This document shows, one piece after another, positions 53,997 to 61,238 of a DNA stretch of 64,000 nt. Where the stretch lies: contig NW_020312867.1 of assembly GCF_003265705.1 (NCBI RefSeq), positions 545,866 through 609,865 of the forward strand, given 5' to 3'. This stretch comes from Callorhinus ursinus (lineage: Eukaryota > Chordata > Mammalia > Carnivora > Otariidae). The notes beneath the pieces were generated by a model, which did not search any database, was not told where the DNA came from, and worked only from the letters and a program-made list of their open reading frames with translations. A program made the position numbers and the translations under genes. Position 1 is the stretch's first letter. Each line of letters starts with the position of its first letter.

Positions 53997-54569
53997 TCTC
54001 CAAGCTTCGAGCACAGGTTGGCAGAACCAGCTGCGTGGCTGCGTGCAGCTCAGCCTATGGGGCCAGATGGTGGCAGCAGCCTATGGGAGACCCAGCAGCT
54101 GGTGGGCAGGTGCACTGATGCTGAAGTACTATGAGCTTTCAGAACTTCTGGAGAAACTACAAAGTTCTGATTGTTATGGTACCTTTAGCTGGGTTCATAC
54201 ATTTGGGATGGCACAGAATCAAGAGCAGCCCTGTTTTCCAAATGCTTAATAAGGACAATGTTTCTGCACCAGATAGTCCAACACTTGAATGTCCTGAGAA
54301 GAATCACATCGAAGGGAAATAGCAGGCTTGGAATCTTCAGAAAGAAGGAATTGAGCTTGATATTGAAAGAAGAGATGAAAAACACCAGCTGGATGAGAAA
54401 GAACTAGCTTCTTGTAGCTGGGGTGTCTTTCATAGGTGTCCATCTTGGAACATACTTTGTTATACAGAGGGCTGCAAAACAATCTGTAAAATCTCAACCT
54501 AGAGGCAAACGACAAAGTACTGAAGAACGAAATAAAAATAAATATTTGGAATTACTAATAAAAAAACAT
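53997..54569 (+). pseudogene. Processed retrocopy of an unidentified small membrane-protein mRNA
   Basis: The 573-bp block is bounded by a perfect 16-bp target-site duplication. It has an AATAAA signal at 54531-54536 and a short A-rich tail ending before 54570, the marks of an mRNA copied by L1 machinery. It is intronless. A GC-richer leader of about 134 bp precedes the ATG at 54131. The downstream part (54323-54530) would be 3'UTR or, if an upstream stop is secondary, further coding sequence. The parent gene is not recognised. Confidence 0.85.
54131..54322 (+). CDS. 63-codon open frame within the retrocopy; small single-pass membrane-like protein
   Basis: The frame begins MSFQNFWRNYKVLIVMVPLA, then carries GFIHLGWHRIKSSPVFQ and ends at TAG after HIEGK. 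Residues about 12-27 form a hydrophobic stretch preceded by basic residues and followed by WHRIKSS, typical of small mitochondrial or ER single-pass proteins. That comparison is by eye. It lies about 134 bp after the start of the retrocopy, as a CDS would after a 5'UTR. After the TAG, the same frame stays open for some 60 codons and contains a charged stretch (KEGIELDIERRDEKHQLDEK). The TAG may therefore be a later mutation in a longer parent protein. I do not recognise the parent. Expression is unproven, so a non-functional retropseudogene is at least as likely. Confidence 0.45.
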   Translation: MSFQNFWRNYKVLIVMVPLAGFIHLGWHRIKSSPVFQMLNKDNVSAPDSPTLECPEKNHIEGK

Positions 54570-54585
54570 AAGTCCTTGGCACAGT
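54570..54585. repeat. Target-site duplication, 3' copy, of the retrocopy
   Basis: AAGTCCTTGGCACAGT, identical to 53981-53996. Confidence 0.95.
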
Positions 54586-54589
54586 CTAG

Positions 54590-54779
54590 CACAGTGTTTC
54601 TCAAACTTTAGCACACATCAGATTCATCAGTAGGGTTGTTAAAACACAGATTCCTGGGTCTGACTCTCAGAGTTTCTGACTTATTAGGTTTAAGATGGGC
54701 TCTGAGGTTTTGCATGTCTGACAGGTTCCCAGGCAATGCTTATGCTGTTGATTTGGGACCACACTTTGAGAACCACTGG
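54590..54779 (+). mobile_element. MER5A hAT element, near full length
   Basis: It starts CACAGTGTTTCTCAAACTTTAGCACACATCAGATTCATCAG, has AGATTCCTGGGTCTGACTCTCAGAGTTTCTGACTTATTAGG and ends CCACACTTTGAGAACCACTG. Both terminal inverted repeats are recognisable. Confidence 0.85.
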
Positions 54780-54799
54780 TCTTTCACAGCTTCATCCAT

Positions 54800-55127
54800 T
54801 GTGATGAGGATGATGATGGCGGTGGTGATGATGGTGATGGTGTTGGTGATGATGATGATGATGATGGTGTTGGTGATGATGATGGTGGTGGTGATGATGG
54901 TGATGGTGTTGGTGATGGTGATGATGGTGGTGTTGGTGATGGTGATGATGGTGATGGTGTTGGTGATGATGGTGATGGTGGTGGTGATGATGATGCTGAT
55001 GATAATGATGGTGGTGATTATGGTGATAATGATGGTGATGATGGTCGTGGTGGTGATGATGATGATGGTGATGATGGTGATGCTGATGATGGCGATGATG
55101 ATGATGATGGTGGTGATGGTAATGATT
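54800..55127. repeat. GATGGT/GATGAT minisatellite
   Basis: About 330 bp is built from GATGAT, GATGGT and GTTGGT hexamers with higher-order units such as GGTGATGATGGTGATGGTGTT. Over much of its length the C content on the plus strand is nearly nil. The array encodes Met/Val-rich and Ile/Thr-rich frames on the two strands that I regard as artefacts. Confidence 0.97.
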
Positions 55128-55895
55128 GCTATAAGGGACTTTAATTTTATGTAAATAGTAAAGTAAAACATAAATGTGTTTTGTATAACTTGTGAAAATA
55201 TCCTAGTATGCCCCCTACTAGTTTGGAGCCATTGATGAAACCTATTGCAGTTCAAATATTTTAGACTTTACATTTGGTACAAAGTTCTTAGGATATGAAG
55301 CATGTGTACATGGATATGGCAGAATCCCTATGGACAATTGGTGGAGAGATGAGATTTCTGCTGTGAGGGGAACAGAACCGGCCAGCAAGGAAGGAGAACT
55401 TGGCCCTTGGGTGTAAGGGATTTCCTTTGTAAAATGTTAGAATTGAATTCAATGATGTCCAAGATCCAGCCCAGTTCTGCCAAGCTGAAAGTCTATCAAT
55501 AATTATAATCTAAAGCATACTGAAAACAGTGCTCCCACCCCCAGGAAGCTATTTGTTGTGCAGAGCCCTTGGCCCAGGCCCAGGAAGCCTTAGCAGAGAA
55601 GGTTTCCTTCCATCCAAGACCAGCATCACTCAACAGCAGAATCTTCTATGGGGCCTGTAGAAGCTGGCTGTTTGTTGCAGTTCCCTGCCCTGGAAGTCTG
55701 TGAAAGGAGACAGCCAGCCCCTCTTGCCTACTTTTCTGAGATTGTGATGGTGAACTTGAGTTCAATAGATTGTTTTTAGGAAATGACTTTATAAGCCTCA
55801 CTTCTAGATTAGTGCAAAGAGAAAGGCCTGGTGTCATGTTCCTCCATCCCCACTACCTTACATGGGCTGCATCCTGGTGGCATGTCTTCCCAGAG
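55128..55895. other. Unique sequence, no gene recognised
   Basis: No gene or named repeat is recognised. Confidence 0.35.
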
Positions 55896-56145
55896 AAGCT
55901 CTAGTCCCCATGACTAGATCCTTCCAGGATACAAGAGGACTCCATGTATACTTGGGCTGGCAGGCAGTTCTACTGTTTTCACCTTTTGATTGTCTGTTCT
56001 TGGGACATAAAAAACTGACTAGCCCTCCCAGCTCCAGCTCCTTGAAAGAGAAACTATTTGTAATTCATTTGTGAGTACCTGGCATGAGACTGAGCGCACG
56101 ATACTACTCAGAAAATATTTGTTGAATGAATGAATAAATGAATGG
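55896..56145 (+). mobile_element. L2 LINE 3' end
   Basis: GAGTACCTGGCATGAGACTGAGCGCACGATACTACTCAGAAAATATTTGTTGAATGAATGAATAAATG is the L2 terminus. A weaker match extends left to about 55896. Confidence 0.65.
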
Positions 56146-56194
56146 CCATTCTTCTGAGAAAGACAGGTGTCAAATTTCCCTACTTATTTCCTAA

Positions 56195-56418
56195 AAGCCT
56201 ATAATAATATTTAACTTATACTGACCACTTACTCGGTGCCTGGAACTATTCTAAGCACTCACAAGCATGACTTCATTTCACTCTCAAAATGGCCCTGAGA
56301 GGTTGAGTGTTGTTATCATCACCCCATTATACAGATGAGGAAACTGAGAGTCAAGATTACACAGTCAAAAAGTGGCAGAACAGATTTGAGCCCAGGCAGT
56401 CTGACTCTCTGGAAGAAC
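56195..56418 (-). mobile_element. MIR SINE, antisense
   Basis: TAATATTTAACTTATACTGACCACTTACTCGGTGCCTGGAACTATTCTAAGCACTC is followed by CACCCCATTATACAGATGAGGAAACTGAGAG and GAGCCCAGGCAGTCTGACTCTC. This is one of the best-preserved MIRs in the window. Confidence 0.85.
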
Positions 56419-57845
56419 ACTGTGGATGGCTCTCTGGCTTCCATCCAAATACACGTGGGCATTCAAGCCAACAGTTGACCCCACTCTGGACAGACTCTGG
56501 TCTCCACCCTCATGACCTCTTGCCTGCTCCATGGTTGTGCATTCTGTCATCTCCTCCAGCTACACAGAGAGACAGGCATGAAGAGAGGCAGGACCAGGCT
56601 ATGCAACTGAGGTCTCAGGAACAATGGAGGGAGAAGAGACAGTGACAACCCTTCTGTCTATTGCTCTTTCTCATCCTGCAGAGAGCCATCATCAAACATC
56701 CTCATGGAGGTTCCCCTTCGCAGCAAGATTCTGCCTGTGCTTATCTCCCTTGCAGAGCAGCCTCCAGGGAAAAAGCAGCTCAATTTCCACATTATTTAAT
56801 AGCTCTCTGGCAACTCCTACCAAATCTCAGTAGACTCATTAGTCAAATGAGGAGAATGAACTAACCCATTCAGATAGGCCTGGAAAGGCATCACCCCAGC
56901 CAGATATACAAGGTCACAGATATACAGGCTCATGTTTTTAACAGAAATACAATCCTTTCCTTTATTGAACAACACTTGCTTGGCAATATCTCTTTATTAT
57001 AGGTCAGTTGAATACTTAAAATAATGAAACAAGTCCAGTTCCCAACATACTCATTAATAATAATAAGTCTGAAACCAGCAGGAAAAAGAAAATCTCAGAT
57101 CCAGTAGGCTTTTTTTTTTTTTTTTAATCTGCGGTCTCCAAATGCTTAGAAAAGTTTGAATTCCATCTTTAGCAAGTAAACCCCCTCTTGGGGCTGCTTT
57201 GATAAGCTTTTGCATATGGCTCCCACAGCACCAAGTCCGGGCTACTGCCATCCCAGGGTGGTTTTCACTGGCAATGTCCACTTACTTAAAGAGTTAACCA
57301 CTGGGTCAGATGTAACAAAATGTGCTCGTCAAACAGCAAAGACCATTTCCTAGCATCCAACATTTCTCCTTTTGATTTGGAAGAGGCGGGAACTTTCGAG
57401 GCTGCTCCTCTGGTTGTTTTCTGAAGTCTAAACCCCTAAATCCAACTTATCCACCTTGTTCCCACACCCTTCCCCCGAGTCGGCCTGAGGTGAGAATCAA
57501 GATTCCCTGAGGGAATGCATACTTGGAGGCCCTCTCAATAGATACATAACCTCCCAATTAGTCACTGTATGCTAATCTGCCTTTCTCAGAGTTTGGATAT
57601 TTTGGGCAATGGTTGTAACCAGTGTCTAGACAAAGGGTAAGAAAAATTTTCATGTTTTTCCCTTCCAGAGGAAGGCACATACAAAATGAAACCAGCTATC
57701 CCAAAGTCAAGGCATTATTTAGCTAACAATATCTAATTCCAAAAATATTCCAAATCCATTTTTTTAATTCACTGCCCAGTTAACTATCAAGTCAAAAGGT
57801 TTCTCCATAAAAAATGTCTGATGTATTTATTTCTCTAGTGAGTTA
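56419..57845. other. Unique sequence, no gene recognised
   Basis: No gene is recognised. A poly(T) run at about 57111-57125 could be the A-tail of an antisense retrocopy, but I could not find a matching body or target-site duplication. Confidence 0.35.
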
Positions 57846-58017
57846 AATCAGTGGTTTTCAGCCCACACTGTGCATTACAATCACCTAAAAAGCTTTAAAA
57901 AAAAAAAAAAAACTGATTCCTAACCTCACCCATACAAATCTTGTTCTAGGGCAGAACTCCCACACTGGTCAAGATTCCCAACTGATTCTCATGTGCATCC
58001 AGGACTGTGAATCACTA
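57846..58017 (+). mobile_element. MER5A-like hAT element
   Basis: It begins CAGTGGTTTTCAGCCCACACTGTGCATTACAATCACC and ends with TGATTCTCATGTGCATCCAGGACTGTGAATCACTATTT. An A run occurs in the middle at about 57897-57911. Confidence 0.7.
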
Positions 58018-58339
58018 TTTAACTGATCCTAGCTTTGCTATATGGTGACCTACCCCATTCACTACACCTGCAAATAACAGATCTCTCCTATCTATATAAA
58101 TGGGCTATTACTTACTTGCTTCCAATGAGCATTAAAAACTGGACATCCAAACCTTAGTGCCTTCAGAAAATCTTAGAGACACTAATGAGTTAGCCAGTTT
58201 GTACCCCCAGATGATGCTGGGTGTCCTCCTGAATTAGCGCAGCTCTTTGCACCCCTCATGCATCACTAGCAATGTCCTGACACAGGTCTTCAATTCTGAC
58301 TCTCCCAGACCTAAGCCAGGAAGTGTTGAGTGTGTAATG
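58018..58339. other. Unique sequence, no gene recognised
   Basis: Nothing recognised. Confidence 0.3.
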
Positions 58340-58820
58340 ATTAGGAAAACAAATGCTGTCCTCACCATTCAGTAAATTGAACATGGCTTTTCCACCCATT
58401 TTTGTCCTGAGCAAGAGGATGACCTGAAGATAAGTTAGGTAAGTTGGGGCCAAATGAAGAAAGGCCTTGTGATGGATGCTCTGTTTCATTCTGAGGGCAA
58501 GGTGATAACATTGATGGGTTTTAAATGGGGCAGGGTGTGTGATCAAAACTTATTTTACAAAGATCATCAAGCTCTAGTGTAGAGACTGAAGAAGATGGGA
58601 AAGACAGCCAGAGCTGGGAGACAGATAGATGGTTATTGAAGCCACTTGAGCAGGAGATCAAGTATCCTGAAACAAGGAAGCTGCTGCCTTGGATAAGTTT
58701 CAGGGAGAAAACATTAAAGAAGTGAAACTGGTGGGATTTGGTGATGAATGCATTCGGCGCTGAGGAAGAAGAAAGAGAAGTCTCCAGCTTTCTGGCTCAA
58801 TGGTAATGAGGTTCCTCAGT
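58340..58820 (-). mobile_element. L2 LINE fragment, antisense
   Basis: The plus strand has GGCAAGGTGATAACATTGATGGG, ACTTATTTTACAAAGATCATCAAGCTCTAGTGTAGAGACTGAAG, TATTGAAGCCACTTGAGCAGGAGATC and GAAGTCTCCAGCTTTCTGGCTCAATGG. These are antisense forms of the L2 ORF2 3' region. A minus-strand open frame at 58256-58546 overlaps its left edge and is not convincing. Confidence 0.5.
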
Positions 58821-59546
58821 TTGGAAGACACAGGAAAAAAAGAGCAGGTGTCTCAGCAAAACATATACATTTGAAAGGGACATATTTCCACCAGTAGCAA
58901 GGGTTATGGAAATCATCTGGGGTGAGCTTTTCTGAAAGGAGAGAGTGTTTAACCATTTCCATGCTGCTGAGGGTTATCTAACGTAAAAATAATAGCGTCT
59001 TGTAGGTCACAGCTCCTTCCCACCCAGCTCTGCCTCTTCATTGAGCTCATCTGATTTCAAATTTTAAATTTCAATAAAACACCAGGTGAAGAACTTTTTC
59101 CCCAAGAACTAATCTAATTCCTGAGCTCCTGGGCTCACTAATATGCTCCCCCTCCACCAGGTCTCCTGATATGATCCTTACAGCCACACAGTTGTTGGGC
59201 CCCAACCATGGAGCAGGTTCTATTGAAAGGATGCAAGCACAGTCTACCCTATTTTCAAGAAGAGCTTTCCTGTTTACCCAAAAACCACAGACCAATGTAC
59301 CAACAAAACTTCATGCTGCCCTCTTTTTTATCAGTATATTATATCTGGCACAAAGGCCTTCAGGAATGGCTGTTCCACTATTGATCATTGTTACACTCTG
59401 TCATCTTACAGAGAAATCCATCAGGAATAATGGAAAACTGTTTGCAGCTTTTATTGACCATTCATTGGCCTTTGACTGTGAACAGGAACCAGCTATGGGT
59501 TAAGCCTCATAAACTCCATATAGACTTTCAGTAATTGAAGCTCATG
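58821..59546. other. Unique sequence, no gene recognised
   Basis: A 110-codon plus frame (59171-59503) was inspected and shows no family features. No repeat is recognised. Confidence 0.35.
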
Positions 59547-59547
59547 C

Positions 59548-59774
59548 AAAACTTTCATTTTATTTTATTTTTTTTTTTTCTAAAGATTTTATTTATTTGA
59601 CAGAGAGAGACAGAGCAGGAACACAAGCAGGGGGAGTGGGAGAGGGAGAAACAGGCTCCCCGCGGAGCAGGGAGCCCGATGTGGGACTCGATCCCAGGAC
59701 CCTGGGATCATGACCCGAGCCGAAGGCAGACGCTTAACGACTGAGCCACCCAGGCGCCCAAAACTTTCATTTTA
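59548..59774 (-). mobile_element. SINEC (Can-SINE), young antisense copy with perfect target-site duplication
   Basis: On the minus strand it begins GGGCGCCTGGGTGGCTCAGT, contains GGTCATGATCCCAGGGTCCTGGGATCGAG, and ends AAATAAAATCTTTAG followed by an A-rich tail (read as T run at about 59563-59579). The body is 59563-59759. The 15-bp repeat AAAACTTTCATTTTA flanks it perfectly (59548-59562 and 59760-59774). On the minus strand the target reads TT|AAAATGAAAG. It is CpG-rich and little diverged, hence the youngest-looking SINE in the window. Confidence 0.97.
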
Positions 59775-59984
59775 ATACCACAGTAACATTGGCAGGCCTC
59801 CGGTAGACCTAAATGCAGTTCCGAGCTGTGTGAAACAAGCTTTGCCTCCTGCTCTCCGTCATAAATGGCTGGAAGTTGCTTTCACATGACATGTTCCCCT
59901 GCCACAGTGAATAGAAGTGTAATGTCCCCCTACATACTAACTAACTAGTTTGTCATCATTGGTGGCTATGTGTTGCCAATCCAT

Positions 59985-60090
59985 GCACGTGCTCAGTATT
60001 TATGACAGGCTTACTATGTGCTGGCACTGTGCTAGACTCTGGGCACTTCCTGGGTTGGGAGGAAGTCAGACAAATAACAAACCAATAAAA
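59985..60090 (-). mobile_element. L2 3'-end fragment, antisense
   Basis: CAGTATTTATGACAGGCTTACTATGTGCTGGCACTGTGCTAGACTCTGGGC matches the antisense L2 or MIR end. Confidence 0.5.
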
Positions 60091-60394
60091 ATAGAGCATG
60101 AGAAGTCCTTTTGCTCGGATCCACCCTGGTGCTTCATTAGAGTGTCTTGGTGAATGCTGGCACCCCCCACCCAGTCATAAATCTGAAAGCCTTCTTGTTC
60201 TCTTTCTCCTCCATCTTCCCAGCATCCTACCCACTACCAAATTTGATGAACTGCAGCTCCTAATACCTCTCAAAATCAGAATGTGTTTTCTAGATGCTCC
60301 TGCTTCAGTTCAGACAATATTCAAATATATACATTTTATCAGTTTTGACTTCTGATATGATCTGGGAAGATTGTACATTAATATGTGAATTTAT
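60091..60394. other. Unique sequence, no gene recognised
   Basis: Nothing recognised. Confidence 0.3.
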
Positions 60395-60500
60395 TATTTC
60401 CCTCATTCAACACAATGTTATTGAGCACCTACTATGTGCTAGGCACCGAAAACGCACTAACAAAAAGGCATACATGGTCTGTGACCACATTTTTACATAC
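60395..60500 (-). mobile_element. L2 3'-end fragment, antisense
   Basis: CATTCAACACAATGTTATTGAGCACCTACTATGTGCTAGGCACC is the antisense L2 terminus. Confidence 0.6.
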
Positions 60501-60545
60501 AAAGGACCATGATGTCACCATATCAATCAATTATAATTTGAATTG

Positions 60546-61238
60546 GTAGTGGGAATGCAAACAGTGCAGCCACTCTGGAAAACAGTATGGAGGTTCCTCA
60601 AAATGTTAAAAATAGAGCTACCCTCCAACCCAGCAATTGCACTAGGTATTTGTCCAAAGGATACAAACACAGTGATTCAAAGGGGCACTGAGCCCCAGTG
60701 TTTATAGCAGCAATGTCCACAATAGCCAAAATATGGAAGGAGCCCAGATGTCGATCAACAGATGAATGGATAAAGAAGATGTGGTATATGTCTACAATGG
60801 AATATTACTCAGCCATCAGAAAGCATGAAATCTTGCCATTTGCAACAACATGGATGGAACTAGAGGGTATTATGCTAAGCAAAATAAGTCAGCCAGAGAA
60901 AGACAAATACCATATGATTTCATTCATTTGTGAAATTTAAGAAACAAAACAGATGAACATAGGGGAAGGGGAGGAAAAATAAAATAAGATAAAAACAGAG
61001 AGAGAAGCAAACCATAAGAGACTCTTAACTCTAGGAAATGAACTGAAGGGTGCTGGAGGGGAGGTGGGTGGGGAGATGGGGTAACTGGGTGATAGCCATT
61101 AAAGAGGACACTTGATGTAATGAGCACTGGGTGTTATATGCAACTTATGCATCACTAAATTTTACCTGAGACTACTCATACACTCTATGTTAACTAAATT
61201 GAAATTAAATAAAAATTTTAAAAAAATAAAAAATAAAA
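60546..61238 (+). mobile_element. 5'-truncated L1 LINE, sense orientation
   Basis: It starts GTAGTGGGAATGCAAACAGTGCAGCC and includes AAACAGTATGGAGGTTCCTC, ACCCAGCAATTGCACTAGG, GCAGCAATGTCCACAATAGCC and AGATGAATGGATAAAGAAGATG. The 3'UTR blocks GAGCACTGGGTGTTATATGC and CTATGTTAACTAAATTGAAATTAAATAAAAA lead into an A-rich tail. Its 3'UTR matches the sense part of the inverted L1 at 19271-19711 and differs from the TTAGTCACCAT-type 3'UTRs of the three antisense L1s. At least two L1 subfamilies are therefore present. Confidence 0.9.
60698..60940 (+). pseudogene. L1 ORF2 C-terminal remnant
   Basis: This 80-codon frame encodes the last part of L1 ORF2p, with MFIAAMSTIAKIWKEPRC, DEWIKKMWYMSTMEYYSAI and KISQPEKDKYHMISF. 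It is a 5'-truncated remnant with no RT core. Confidence 0.85.

Noticed and set aside
54636..55255. 172-codon plus-strand and 171-codon minus-strand open frames
   Set aside because: They are read through the GATGGT minisatellite and consist of Met/Val and Ile/Thr repeats; there is no plausible protein.
57054..57281. Antisense retrocopy suggested by a poly(T) run at 57111-57125
   Set aside because: No matching coding body and no target-site duplication could be found.
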